From Buchnera aphidicola (Aphis nasturtii) (lineage in GTDB: Bacteria > Pseudomonadota > Gammaproteobacteria > Enterobacterales > Enterobacteriaceae), in assembly GCF_005083345.1 (NCBI RefSeq), contig NZ_CP034888.1:209380-273379 (forward strand): a DNA stretch of 64,000 nt. The letters are read 5' to 3'. Made by a program: the position numbers and the translations under genes. Under the pieces are notes generated by a model that saw only the letters and a list, made by a program, of their open reading frames with translations, ran no database searches and was not told the DNA's origin. Of this stretch, positions 30,623 through 40,366 are shown in pieces (position 1 is the stretch's first letter; every line of letters begins with the position of its first letter).

Positions 30623-31987
30623 TTTTTTTATACTCTTTTATTAAATATTTGACAATTGTTTCCATTTGCATATTACGTGAGCCTTTGATTAAAATCGTAC
30701 TTGTGTTTTTTTTTGAAATTTTTTCTTTTAATTTTTTCTCTAATATATGTTTATATTTTTCTGAAAAATGTTTTCCATTTTTACATATTTTAAAAATTTC
30801 ACGACTATACTTACCTAAACTGAAAATATGATCAATATTTGATAAATTAGCAATATTACCTATAATTTTATGATATAAAATGCTTTTTTCACCTAATTCC
30901 GCCATATCTCCTACGACTAATATTTTATAACCTGGCATTTTTTCTAAAACTTTAATTGCTATGATCATAGAAGCCACATTTGAGTTATATGTATCATTAA
31001 TTAAAATTTTATTTTTACTTAACTTAATTGGCTCTAATCTTCCTGGAATAATAGGAGATTCTGATAATCCAATTTGAATTTGTTTTAATGGTATATGAAC
31101 CGAAAATGCAAGAGCACTAGCAGCTAGAGCGTTAGATATATTTTGATACCCTAAATATGGTAATACAATTTTTATTTTTCCGCATGGTGTATGCATAATA
31201 AAAGATGTTTGGTTTGAGTGAATTTCAATATTAGTAGCAAAGAAATTACTTTCTTTTTTTTTTCGATAGAAAAATACAATATTTTTTTATTTTGAATTTT
31301 TTTTTTCCATTGTGAAAGGTGATGGCTATCTAAATTAATAATTACTGTGCTTTTATTTTTTAAATAAGATAATATTTCTGATTTTTCTTTTGATATACCT
31401 AGTAATGATTTAAAACCTTTTAAATGCGCATAATAAATATTGTTTATTAACGCGATATTTGGTTGAGAGATTTTTGAAACGTAACGAATTTCACCAGGAT
31501 TATTAGCTCCTAGTTCAATTAATCCATATTTATCTGTTTTTTTTAATCTTAATAAAGTAATAGGTACTCCTATATGATTGTTTTCGTTATTCGTTGTATA
31601 TATTATATGGTGTTGTTTTTTAAGTATAGAAGCAGTCATTTCTTTCACCGAAGTCTTTCCACAAGATCCAGTAATAGCTAATATTTTTGGGTCTACTATA
31701 TTTCGAATCCAAGTAGCAATTTGCCCCAAAGCAATAGTAGTATTTTCAACTATAATATAAGAAATAAAAGATATAATTTTTCGATTAGTGATAATTGCAG
31801 TGCATCCTTTTTGCAAGGCTTCTTCGATAAATATATGTGCATCAAATTTATTGCCTTGTAATGCAATAAATAGGGTATTTGATATGATTTTTTTACTATT
31901 TATGCTAATATTATCTATTATAATGTTTTTTCCATATAATAAACCATTTGTAATACTAGCAATTTTTTTTAACGAAATAGGAATCAT
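30606..31987 (-). CDS. murF: UDP-N-acetylmuramoyl-tripeptide-D-alanyl-D-alanine ligase, frameshifted at a poly(A) tract
   Basis: MurF adds D-Ala-D-Ala to the stem peptide. From ATG 31987 it reads the Mur N-domain, Walker A ITGSCGKTSVKEMT (about 105-118) and the central domain to FSIEKKK. That lysine run is coded by an A10 run (plus T10, 31254-31263); the frame then drifts into unrelated sequence and stops. In the next frame the family sequence resumes as ESNFFATNIEIHSNQTSFIM (matching SDFTATNIHVTSHGTEFTL in E. coli), then GRLEPIKLSKNKILINDTYN and ILIKGSRNMQME to 30606. An A11 (or A8) tract would give 460 residues (452 in E. coli). A second A10 tract in the same gene (31297-31306) is in frame. 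It overlaps murE by 32 bp. Confidence 0.9.
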
Positions 31988-33479
31988 GTTTTTTTTCCAA
32001 TAAATTTAAAACTATTGCTTGATCTGAATAGTAAATATTCTGATTACCAATTATTTGATAATTTTCATGTCCTTTACCAGCAATAAAAATTATATCGTTA
32101 GCATTTGATCGAAAAAAAACATAAGAAATAGCTTTTTTTCTATTGGGGATAATTATTATTTTTTCTTTTTTTATACATCCAGTGATAATTTCTTTAATTA
32201 TTGTATTTGGATTTTCATTTCTAGGATTATCATTAGTAATGATCACTTTATCTGCTATTTTTTCTGCAATCTTCCCCATTACAGGGCGTTTTTTTTTGTC
32301 TCTTTCTCCTCCACATCCAAATATACACCATATTTTTTTTTTAGAATATTGTAATTTAATAGCATCTAGTGCTTTTTTTAAAGCATCAGGAGTATGAGCA
32401 TAATCTATAATACAAATTGGTTTTCTAATAAAATCAAATTTTTGCATACGCCCGTATATTGGTTTAAGTTTTATAGATGTTTTAATAAGAGCAGATAATT
32501 TATAATTCATTTCTAACATACATGCTAGTGATAATAATAAATTTTCTACGTTAAAACTTCCTATTAAACAACTAGATAAAACGCCTTTTCCCCAGCTAGA
32601 TTCAAATGTTATATCAGTTTTTTTACTATCAATTTTGATAGAAATAGCATTTATCCATTTTGTAGCATATTTTTTTTGTCTAGAATCTTGAATTGTAACT
32701 GCAACTGTATATTTATCAGAAAATTTTTTTAACCAATTTTGTGCATATTTATCGTTAGCATTTAATATTATTTTGTTTACTTTATGATCAGTAAAAAGTG
32801 AAAGTTTAGCTAATTCGTATTTTTGCATATTTTCATGATAATCTAAATGATCTTGTGTTAAATTAGTAAATATTGCAGTATGAAATAAGATATTTTTAAC
32901 GCGATTTTGGACTAAACCATGTGACGAAACTTCCATGGTAACTAATTTGACTTTATTTAATACTGAATGTAAAAAAGATTGTATATCGATAGCTGATGAA
33001 GTTGTATTAATTGCAGGTTTTAAGAAGTTATGTAAACCATTTCCAAGAGTTCCCATTGTTGCAATTTTATTTCCTAATAATTCATTCCATTGATTAATTA
33101 GTTGTGCCACTGTAGTTTTTCCGTTTGTCCCGGTAATTCCAATTACTTTTAATCGGCTACTTGGTTTATGATAAAATCTTTCAGCTAAAATTGAAAGTTT
33201 TTTAGAAATGTTAAAAAAAGATATTATCGGAATATTATTAATATAATTTATTTTTCCATGTTGTTTTTTTTTTGTAGTTTCAGATAATATTGCTGCTACT
33301 TTTCTAGAAATCGCGTGAAAAATAAAACTATGCCCATCTTTTCTTTTTCCTTTTACGGCTATAAAGACATCTTTATTAGATATTAATTTTCTACTATCTA
33401 GAACTAGATTATTAATATTTATTTTTGGAAGATTTTTAATCCAAGGTGACAAAAAATGTTTTAAGTTATTTTCTTTCAT
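31956..33479 (-). CDS. murE: UDP-N-acetylmuramoyl-tripeptide synthetase (meso-diaminopimelate-adding)
   Basis: MurE adds meso-diaminopimelate as the third stem residue; DapD, encoded at 41844, lies on the pathway that makes it. At 507 residues it is near the 495 of E. coli. Walker A is GITGTNGKTTVAQL (about 114-127). Substrate choice is shown by DNPRNENP (about 415-422), the DNPR motif typical of enzymes that use meso-diaminopimelate rather than lysine. Two A10 tracts (plus T10 at 32333-32342 and 33264-33273) are both in frame, which argues against a general undercall of every long tract. It lies 24 bp after ftsI. Confidence 0.97.
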   Translation of the reverse strand: MKENNLKHFLSPWIKNLPKININNLVLDSRKLISNKDVFIAVKGKRKDGHSFIFHAISRKVAAILSETTKKKQHGKINYINNIPIISFFNISKKLSILAERFYHKPSSRLKVIGITGTNGKTTVAQLINQWNELLGNKIATMGTLGNGLHNFLKPAINTTSSAIDIQSFLHSVLNKVKLVTMEVSSHGLVQNRVKNILFHTAIFTNLTQDHLDYHENMQKYELAKLSLFTDHKVNKIILNANDKYAQNWLKKFSDKYTVAVTIQDSRQKKYATKWINAISIKIDSKKTDITFESSWGKGVLSSCLIGSFNVENLLLSLACMLEMNYKLSALIKTSIKLKPIYGRMQKFDFIRKPICIIDYAHTPDALKKALDAIKLQYSKKKIWCIFGCGGERDKKKRPVMGKIAEKIADKVIITNDNPRNENPNTIIKEIITGCIKKEKIIIIPNRKKAISYVFFRSNANDIIFIAGKGHENYQIIGNQNIYYSDQAIVLNLLEKKHDSYFVKKNC

Positions 33480-33503
33480 TAAATTTTATTTTTAATTTAT
33501 TTT

Positions 33504-35213
33504 TTATAAATTATCTGGTTTAATTTTCATTGTTTTTAATACTGATACCATTATCTTACTGAACACTGGAGCAGAAACCGCACCGCCATAATATTGATTG
33601 CCTTGTGGATTATCAATAACAATAATTAAAGCAAATTTTGGGTTTTTAGCTGGAGCAACACCTGCAGTATAGGCTATATATTTTTTAATGTAACATCCAT
33701 GAATACCAACTTTTTTTGCTGTTCCTGTTTTAATAGCAATACGATATTTTTGTGCATCTATTTGATTAATATTTTCATCTGGTTCTACAGTTTTTTCCAT
33801 CATATTAAGCACTTTTTTTACATATTTTTGAGGGAAAATTCTTTTTTCGTATAATGGATGATTAATTTTAATAATAGATAATGGTTTATAAATTCCATAA
33901 CTTCCTATTGTTGTATATAATCTAGCTAATTGCAGTGGTGTGACCATTAATCCATATCCAAAAGAAAAAGTTGCTTTTTCTAAATTTGATAAATTTTTCT
34001 TTTTAGGTAACAAGCCTTTGTGCTCTCCAATTAATCCCAAATTAGTTTTCTGACCTAATCCAAATTTCAAATATGCATTAATTAAATTTTTACTTTTCAT
34101 AGCAAGTGCAATTTTTGATACACCAACATTGCTAGATTTTTTTAATATTCCGGAAATATCTAATTTTTCATGATACGAAACATCTTTAATTTGATGCTTT
34201 TGAATAAAAAAAGGCTTGGTATTTATTACGGAATTTTCTTTGATAATACCTTCTTTTAATGCTTCCATAATAACTATTGGTTTAACTGTAGAGCCTGGTT
34301 CAAAAATATCTGAAATCGCTCGGTTTCTAAAATTTTTTGAAATTATGTATTGTTTTTCATTTGGATTATATGCAGGACTAGTTGCCATTGACAATATTTC
34401 TCCAGTTTTGATATCAATTAAAACAGCAATTCCAAAATCTGCTTTATTTTTATTTACACCTTCACATAATTTTTCATAAGTAATAGTTTGTAGTTCTTTG
34501 TTAATGCTTAATATTAAATTTTTAGAATTAGATTTGTGAATTAGAGATTCATTTTCAATTACATGACCTTGGTTATCTTTTCTTATTTTTCTTTTACCTG
34601 GTTTTCCTGTTAAGTCATTATTAAAACTTTTTTCAACACCTTCTATACCTTCGTCATCTATATTATTAAATCCAATAAGTTGTGCAGCGATTTTTCCAGA
34701 AGGATAATAACGTTTTGCTTCTTCCGTTAAATATATACCAGGTAGTTTTAGTTTTTTAATGTATTCACCAACTTCAGGAGTGATTTGACGTACTAAATAA
34801 ATAAATTTTAAATTTTTATTAAAATTTGCATGAAAAACAATTTTTTTTAATGGAATAGAAAGAACATTAGATAATGCTTTCCATCTTATACTATTTTCAA
34901 TATCTATATCGTTTTGAATCATACTAGGATCTATAAATACTGCATTTACTGGAACGGTAACAGCTAATGGATATCCAAGTCGATCATTAATAATCCCCCT
35001 AGTATTTATTACAGGTTGTATTCTTAATGTTCTACGATCTCCTTCATATGAAAGTTTTTTAGAATCAATTACTTGAAGAAATATCATACGTGATGTTAAG
35101 ATAATCAAAAATGATAAAACAATAATACATAATGCTATAAAACGCCAATTTATATAATTTTTTTTTCTTATGTTGTTTTTTTTAAATAATTTTATATTTT
35201 TTTTGATGTACAT
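33504..35213 (-). CDS. ftsI: Peptidoglycan D,D-transpeptidase FtsI (PBP3)
   Basis: FtsI cross-links septal peptidoglycan with FtsW. At 569 residues it is near the 588 of E. coli. It has a basic cytoplasmic tail, one membrane anchor (about 24-46), the pedestal domain with [14 protein letters not shown] (about 72-85), and a transpeptidase domain with all three active-site motifs: SxxK in FEPGSTVKP (about 304-312), SSN in [10 protein letters not shown] (about 357-366) and KTGT in IKTGTAKK (about 491-498). With mrcB destroyed, FtsI is the only transpeptidase gene left in this window. The 95 bp between the corrected ftsL stop and ftsI hold nothing notable. Confidence 0.97.
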   Translation of the reverse strand: MYIKKNIKLFKKNNIRKKNYINWRFIALCIIVLSFLIILTSRMIFLQVIDSKKLSYEGDRRTLRIQPVINTRGIINDRLGYPLAVTVPVNAVFIDPSMIQNDIDIENSIRWKALSNVLSIPLKKIVFHANFNKNLKFIYLVRQITPEVGEYIKKLKLPGIYLTEEAKRYYPSGKIAAQLIGFNNIDDEGIEGVEKSFNNDLTGKPGKRKIRKDNQGHVIENESLIHKSNSKNLILSINKELQTITYEKLCEGVNKNKADFGIAVLIDIKTGEILSMATSPAYNPNEKQYIISKNFRNRAISDIFEPGSTVKPIVIMEALKEGIIKENSVINTKPFFIQKHQIKDVSYHEKLDISGILKKSSNVGVSKIALAMKSKNLINAYLKFGLGQKTNLGLIGEHKGLLPKKKNLSNLEKATFSFGYGLMVTPLQLARLYTTIGSYGIYKPLSIIKINHPLYEKRIFPQKYVKKVLNMMEKTVEPDENINQIDAQKYRIAIKTGTAKKVGIHGCYIKKYIAYTAGVAPAKNPKFALIIVIDNPQGNQYYGGAVSAPVFSKIMVSVLKTMKIKPDNL

Positions 35214-35308
35214 TTTATAATTATCTTATTTTAAAATTTTTAAAAAATTTAATTCAATGTATATTTTATTAAAATAGTTGTTAATTTAAAATAATTAAAT
35301 ATTTTTTA

Positions 35309-35556
35309 CTAATTAATTATAGGCATGGAAAGAGTATTTTTTTCAATAATTAAATTTCTCCATTCATCATTTTTTTTTTTTCTTCTATACGTAATTTTTC
35401 TTGTTCAGTAATCAACATTCTAGTTTTATAGACTATTATGACAATAGAATTAGCAGACAATATTATTGCAAACAAGAGGATTAAGTGTATTTTTGCATAT
35501 AAAAGAAAATCATTTTTAATGATGATTGGTAAATCATAGTGTTGTTTTTTATTCAT
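35309..35556 (-). CDS. ftsL: Cell division protein FtsL, frameshifted at a poly(A) tract and C-terminally short
   Basis: FtsL is a small bitopic protein that, with FtsB and FtsQ, signals to FtsWI. The plain frame (35556-35350) gives 68 residues: a short tail, one membrane helix (about 20-43) and the start of a coiled coil ending in KKKMMNGEI. An A12 run (plus T12, 35370-35381) precedes that end. With 13 A's the next frame reads [20 protein letters not shown] and stops at 35309; the [12 protein letters not shown] part matches EWRNLILEENAL of E. coli FtsL, so the short end is a frameshift product. Even corrected (82 residues) it lacks the last third of the 121-residue enteric protein. It overlaps rsmH by 8 bp. 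Confidence 0.85.
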
Positions 35557-36493
35557 ATTTTTTTAACTCTGCTGTACGTAATATAGCACTTCGAGATTTA
35601 GGATTTTTTTGAATTTCTTCATAAGTTGGTAACATTCGATTTATAATTTTTAATTTGCAAATTTTAAGTTTTTCTATTTCTTTTTCTGTTATAGGCATAC
35701 CGTAAGGAATTTTCGCTCTCATACTATGTTTGAGCATAAATTTTTTAATTATTCTATCTTCTAATGAGTGGAAACTAATGACTGTTATACGTCCACCTGG
35801 TTTTAATATTTTTAACGATTCTTCTAATGCATTACTTATTTCTTCTAATTCTTGATTAATATAAATCCGGATTGCTTGAAATGTTCGTCTAGCTGGATGT
35901 TTAAAAATATTTTTTTTTGGTATTGCTTTTTTGATAATATTTACTAATTCTAAAGTTTCTGTTATTTTTTTTTTTCTATTATAATCTTTAATTGCATATG
36001 CAATTTTTTTTGCAAAACGTTCTTCTCCAAAATTTTTTAAAACGAAAATAATTTTTTCAGCACTTGCTTGAACAATCCAATTAGATGCTGTAATACCACA
36101 AGTTTGATTCATTCGCATGTCTAGAGGTCCATTTTGTTTAAACGAAAAACCTCTTTTATAATCTAATATTTGTGATGAAGATACTCCTAAATCAAATAAT
36201 ATTCCATCTACTTTTCTAATAATCTTGTTGGATTTAGCATAATTTAAAATTTTTGAAAAATTGTCATGAATTATAGAAAAACGTTTATCTTTAATTTTAT
36301 TCCCTATTAATATAGAATTTAAATCTTTATCAATAGCATATAATTTTCCATCTTTTCCTAGTTTTTTTAAAATTTCAATCGCATGCCCACCCATTCCAAA
36401 TGTACTATCAATGTAAATGCCGTTTTCTTGAATTTTTAATGATTTAATTAGTTCTTTTTTCATCACAGGAATGTGTTTTATATTTTGATTCAT
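35549..36493 (-). CDS. rsmH: 16S rRNA (cytosine(1402)-N(4))-methyltransferase
   Basis: RsmH (MraW) methylates C1402 in the decoding centre of 16S rRNA, whose gene is at the end of this window. The open frame extends to 36556, but the ATG at 36493 is chosen: it gives [11 protein letters not shown], matching the family start, yields 314 residues (313 in E. coli), and leaves the upstream terminator hairpin (36524-36560) outside the gene. The SAM-binding segment [14 protein letters not shown] (about 30-43), FDLGVSSSQ and [15 protein letters not shown] (about 208-222) are conserved. It opens the dcw cluster; mraZ, which precedes it in E. coli, is absent. Confidence 0.95.
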   Translation of the reverse strand: MNQNIKHIPVMKKELIKSLKIQENGIYIDSTFGMGGHAIEILKKLGKDGKLYAIDKDLNSILIGNKIKDKRFSIIHDNFSKILNYAKSNKIIRKVDGILFDLGVSSSQILDYKRGFSFKQNGPLDMRMNQTCGITASNWIVQASAEKIIFVLKNFGEERFAKKIAYAIKDYNRKKKITETLELVNIIKKAIPKKNIFKHPARRTFQAIRIYINQELEEISNALEESLKILKPGGRITVISFHSLEDRIIKKFMLKHSMRAKIPYGMPITEKEIEKLKICKLKIINRMLPTYEEIQKNPKSRSAILRTAELKKYE

Positions 36494-36523
36494 AGTGAAA
36501 TTGTTAAGATATAAATGAAATAG

Positions 36524-36560
36524 AAACATGGTCACTTTATATTTTAAAATGACCATGTTT
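36524..36560 (-). terminator. Probable terminator after ilvIH
   Basis: AAACATGGTCA (36524-36534) and TGACCATGTTT (36550-36560) are perfect 11-bp complements around a 15-nt loop, 41 bp past the ilvH stop and 30 bp before the rsmH start. On the minus strand the stem is followed by TTCTATTTC, only partly T-rich. It separates the isoleucine-valine operon from the cell wall cluster. The T-run on the plus side is better, but no plus-strand gene needs it. Confidence 0.6.
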
Positions 36561-36601
36561 TTGATAAATAATAAAATTTTTATAAATATATTTGATTTAC
36601 A

Positions 36602-37075
36602 TTATCCTCGAGAAATTCCTACTATTCCAGAACGAGTCATTTCGATAATTTCAGATATATTTCTAATTATTTTAAGAAAAGAATCTAATTTTTTTGTCGT
36701 TCCTGAAAGTTGTAATACGTATGTGGTTGATGTAACGTCTACAATCTGTCCTCGAAAAACTTCAGTAATATGTTTAATATCATTTTTGCAGTTATTTGTT
36801 TGCACTTTTATTAACATAATTTCACGTTCTATGTGAGATTTTTGTTCAATTTTAATAACTCTTAAGACATCAATTAATTTATGTAGTTGTTTTTCAATTT
36901 GTTCAATAGATTTTTCATTGCCCACTGTTTGTATAGTCATTTTTGATAAAGACGAGTCTTCTGTAGGCGCTACTGTAACTGTTTCGATATTATAACCTCT
37001 TTGCGAAAAAAGTCCTATCACACGTGATAATGCACCTGATTCATTTTCTAAGAGAATAGATAAAATACTTCGCAT
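36602..37075 (-). CDS. ilvH: Acetolactate synthase III small (regulatory) subunit
   Basis: IlvH binds the IlvI catalytic subunit, activates it and confers valine feedback in enteric bacteria. I choose the ATG at 37075 over the in-frame 37111: it gives [16 protein letters not shown], aligning with the E. coli start, and leaves 8 bp after the ilvI stop instead of an overlap. Length is 157 residues (163 in E. coli). The N-terminal ACT domain [20 protein letters not shown] (about 8-27) and the [19 protein letters not shown] segment are conserved. The C-terminal half ends [10 protein letters not shown], slightly shortened. Confidence 0.95.
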   Translation of the reverse strand: MRSILSILLENESGALSRVIGLFSQRGYNIETVTVAPTEDSSLSKMTIQTVGNEKSIEQIEKQLHKLIDVLRVIKIEQKSHIEREIMLIKVQTNNCKNDIKHITEVFRGQIVDVTSTTYVLQLSGTTKKLDSFLKIIRNISEIIEMTRSGIVGISRG

Positions 37076-37083
37076 ATTTTTTA

Positions 37084-38799
37084 TTAAAAAACCTCTTTTT
37101 TCCTTAACCACATTTCATTCATACCTCCTCCTTGAATTTGCATAGGATAAACGTGCTCAGAATTGTCTATTTGAATATCTAAAAAAACTAAATTTCCTTC
37201 AGATAGTTTTTTTAATGCTAATATTAGTGTTTTTTCTAATTCTTCTGTTTTATCTATACGTAACCCAATATGTCCATATGATTCGACTAATTTTACGAAA
37301 TCTGGAAGTGAATCCATATATGAATGAGAATGTCTTCCAGAATAAATCATATCTTGCCACTGTTTGACCATACCTAAAGAAGAATTATTTAAATTGAGTA
37401 TTAAAACAGATAAATTGTATTGTTTTGCAGTTGATAATTCTTGAATATTCATTTGAATGCTACCATCGCCTGTAATACAAATTACAGTGGCTTTAGGCAT
37501 TGCTAATTTCACACCTAGTGCTGCGGGTAATCCAAATCCCATTGTACCTAGTCCTCCGGAATTAATCCAATGTCTAGGTTTATTAAATTTATAATATAAT
37601 GCTGCGAACATTTGATGCTGACCAACATCGGAAGTAATAAAACATTTGCCTTTAGTTAATTTAAAAATAGTTTGAATAACATTTTGAGGTTTTATTTTGG
37701 TGTTATTTGTATTATATTCCAAACTTTTTGTTTGTCTCCATTCCTTAATAATGTTCCACCATTTTTCTAAAGAGTAAATTTTTTTTTCTTTTTTTATTAG
37801 TTTTATTAATTCTTTTAAAACGTATTTTGCATCACCTACTATTGGTATGTTTGCTGGAACAGTTTTAGAAATAGATGTAGGGTCAATATCAATATGTAAA
37901 ATAGTAGCATTTGGGCAATATTTTTTTAGATTGTTTGTTGTTCGATCATCAAATCGTACTCCTATAGCAAAAATAACATCAGAATTATGCATTGCCATAT
38001 TAGCTTCGTAGGTACCGTGCATACCTAACATAGAAATACTTTGAGGATGACTCCCTGGAAAAGCTCCTAATCCCATTAAAGATGTTGTAACAGGACAATG
38101 AGTTTTTTCTGCAAATTCTAATAATTCATCGCTGCTGTTAGAGCTGATTACTCCTCCACCTGCGTAAATCACAGGTTGTTTTGCTTGTAATAATATGCTT
38201 AGTGCTTTTTTAATTTGTTTTATATGGCCTTTAGTAGTCGGTTTATAAGATCTTATATGTATATTTTCAGGCCATATAAATTCAGTTTTACTTTTTTGTT
38301 TTAAAATATCTTTAGGTAAATCAATAACTACTGGACCCGGACGTCCTGTAGATGCTATCCAGAAAGCTTTTTTAAAAATCATAGGTATATCTTCAGTGTT
38401 TTTAACTAAAAAACTATGTTTTACTATTGGTCGAGAAATCCCAATCATATCGCATTCTTGAAATGCATCATATCCAATTAAAGATGATGCTACCTGACCT
38501 GAAATTACTATCATTGGAATTGAGTCCATATAAGCTGTAGCAATTCCAGTAATTGCATTAGTAGCACCTGGACCAGAAGTTACTAATACTACACCTATGT
38601 TACCAGTAGATCTTGCATATCCATCAGCCATATGAGTTGCTGCTTGCTCATGTCTTACTAAAATATGTTCAATTCCACCAACAGTTTTTAGAGCATCATA
38701 AATATCTAGTACCGCACCACCAGGATAACCAAATATATGTTGTATTCCCTGATTAATTAATGATCTAATAACCATTTCGGCTCCTGATAATATTTCCAT
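37084..38799 (-). CDS. ilvI: Acetolactate synthase III large (catalytic) subunit
   Basis: This TPP enzyme makes acetolactate and acetohydroxybutyrate for valine, leucine and isoleucine, essential amino acids for the aphid; the pathway's 2-oxoisovalerate also feeds PanB. At 571 residues it is full length (574). It has [14 protein letters not shown] (about 24-37), the catalytic glutamate in [16 protein letters not shown] (about 48-63) and the TPP-binding GDGSIQMN...LNLNN (about 437-467). The ribosome site TGGAGGAA, 6 bp before the ATG, is an unusually strong Shine-Dalgarno for this genome. The 238-bp upstream spacer shows no leader peptide or attenuator that I could recognise. Confidence 0.97.
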   Translation of the reverse strand: MEILSGAEMVIRSLINQGIQHIFGYPGGAVLDIYDALKTVGGIEHILVRHEQAATHMADGYARSTGNIGVVLVTSGPGATNAITGIATAYMDSIPMIVISGQVASSLIGYDAFQECDMIGISRPIVKHSFLVKNTEDIPMIFKKAFWIASTGRPGPVVIDLPKDILKQKSKTEFIWPENIHIRSYKPTTKGHIKQIKKALSILLQAKQPVIYAGGGVISSNSSDELLEFAEKTHCPVTTSLMGLGAFPGSHPQSISMLGMHGTYEANMAMHNSDVIFAIGVRFDDRTTNNLKKYCPNATILHIDIDPTSISKTVPANIPIVGDAKYVLKELIKLIKKEKKIYSLEKWWNIIKEWRQTKSLEYNTNNTKIKPQNVIQTIFKLTKGKCFITSDVGQHQMFAALYYKFNKPRHWINSGGLGTMGFGLPAALGVKLAMPKATVICITGDGSIQMNIQELSTAKQYNLSVLILNLNNSSLGMVKQWQDMIYSGRHSHSYMDSLPDFVKLVESYGHIGLRIDKTEELEKTLILALKKLSEGNLVFLDIQIDNSEHVYPMQIQGGGMNEMWLRKKEVF

Positions 38800-39037
38800 T
38801 TTTTCCTCCAGGATGCTATTTTATTAGGTTTATTCCTAGTTTTTATTTGTAGTTTATCCTGATAGTTTATCTAAATAAAGTAAGAATAGTGTAATTTAAA
38901 AAATTATAAAAAATTAAAAAGGATGTCAATTAATATTAATTAGTTTTTTTATTATTACAAATATATTAAATATTATCAATAAATTGAAATAAATTAAATA
39001 ATTATATATTTTATTAAAATTATTCTTTTGGAATTCT

Positions 39038-40075
39038 TTATTTTAAAATTAAAAATTTTTTAAATTGAGGTGAAACCCATGTAAAAAAACTATTTTTTTC
39101 TTTAGTTATTAAACAAACAGCTAAATTTTCATTTATAGATAATTTTTTAGCTTTTTTAAAACCTAATAAAATCAGTCCAGTATCCCAACTATCTGCTTCT
39201 AATGCAGTAGCAGATATAACGCTGACAGATACTAAATTATTCTTGATAGGAATGCCATTTTCAGGATTAATAATATGTGAAATATTTTTACCATGAATAC
39301 TATAATAATTAAGATAAGTTCCAGATGTGCTAATAGATTTATTTTTGAGATAAATAAGTAATTGAATTGATTGTTTTTTATCGGTAGGTTTTTGAATTGC
39401 AATAATTTTTGGCTTTATTTTATTATCCATTTTTACTAAAACTGTACCTCCTATTGAAATCATATAATTTTTAATTCCATTTTTTTTTAGTATACACGAT
39501 AAGTGATCGACAGCGAATCCTTCACCTAATGTAGAAAGATTTATTTTCATACCATCTAAATTTTTCTTTAAATATACTCCATATAAGTTATTGATAATTT
39601 GTAAATGCTGAATACCTGAAAGATTTATATTTTTTTTTATTATATTTATTGAAGGGTAATTATGAGGTTTTTTTTGAGTTCCAAATCCCCATATATTTAT
39701 TAAAGTTCCAATAGTTATATCTAATTTTCCAGTGGTTTTCTCATGCATAGTTAGCGCTGTTAAAATAATTTTTAAAAATTTTTTATTAATTTTTAATAAT
39801 TTATGTTTTTTTAATTGATTGAATTTATAAACTAAAGATTGTTTTTTCCAAGGAGACAAAAATTCTTCATCTGTATCGAGATTTCTTTGTATTAATATTT
39901 TTAAATTTTTTATATTTTTTATTTTCATATTGGGAATTTTTACTTGCCAGTATGTTCCCATTGTTTTTCCTTTTAATTCTATTATTTTTTTTATTTTTTC
40001 ATTTGTATCTTGATGTGTAATGTAAAAAAATATTAAAAAACATAAAAAGATATTTATTATCTTACTGAATATCAT
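39038..40075 (-). CDS. apbE: FAD:protein FMN transferase
   Basis: ApbE attaches FMN covalently to a threonine of partner proteins; in bacteria with an Rnf complex the targets are RnfD and RnfG, which is the likely role here (inference; rnf genes are not in the window). At 345 residues it has family length (351 in E. coli). GKTMGTYWQVKIP opens the catalytic domain (about 36-48), NLSTLGEGFAVDHLS is the flavin site (about 179-193), SIGGTVLVKM follows, and the metal site is ALEADSWDTGLILLGF (about 302-317). The N-terminus is hydrophobic, but I see no clear lipobox cysteine at the usual place. It stands alone, divergent from htrA. Confidence 0.9.
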   Translation of the reverse strand: MIFSKIINIFLCFLIFFYITHQDTNEKIKKIIELKGKTMGTYWQVKIPNMKIKNIKNLKILIQRNLDTDEEFLSPWKKQSLVYKFNQLKKHKLLKINKKFLKIILTALTMHEKTTGKLDITIGTLINIWGFGTQKKPHNYPSINIIKKNINLSGIQHLQIINNLYGVYLKKNLDGMKINLSTLGEGFAVDHLSCILKKNGIKNYMISIGGTVLVKMDNKIKPKIIAIQKPTDKKQSIQLLIYLKNKSISTSGTYLNYYSIHGKNISHIINPENGIPIKNNLVSVSVISATALEADSWDTGLILLGFKKAKKLSINENLAVCLITKEKNSFFTWVSPQFKKFLILK

Positions 40076-40366
40076 AAATATAAAACCATTATTTTTAACT
40101 AAAAAAAATATTATATAGAAAATATATTTTGTATAAAAATTTTTTTATAAATATTTATATAAAAAAATAAATATGAAGCAATAAATATTTATAACGTTAT
40201 AATTTTTCAATTATTTATTAAAGTATTTTTTTTGTTTATCTGATAAGGATCGATGGAGTTAATAAATTATGAAGTGTATACTGAAATTTTATTTTAATTA
40301 AAATTTTTTAGATTTTTAATCGTTTTATCTATTTAAGATTAGATTGTAATGTATGAGACATAAATA

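Noticed and set aside
30606..31196. Independent 196-residue protein starting MHTPCGKIKI
   Set aside because: It is the C-terminal half of MurF; family similarity continues upstream of its first methionine to the A10 tract.
40269..40301. Ten-codon ORF (MKCILKFYFN) before htrA with GGAG upstream
   Set aside because: Too short and without any conserved pattern; most likely chance in the leader.
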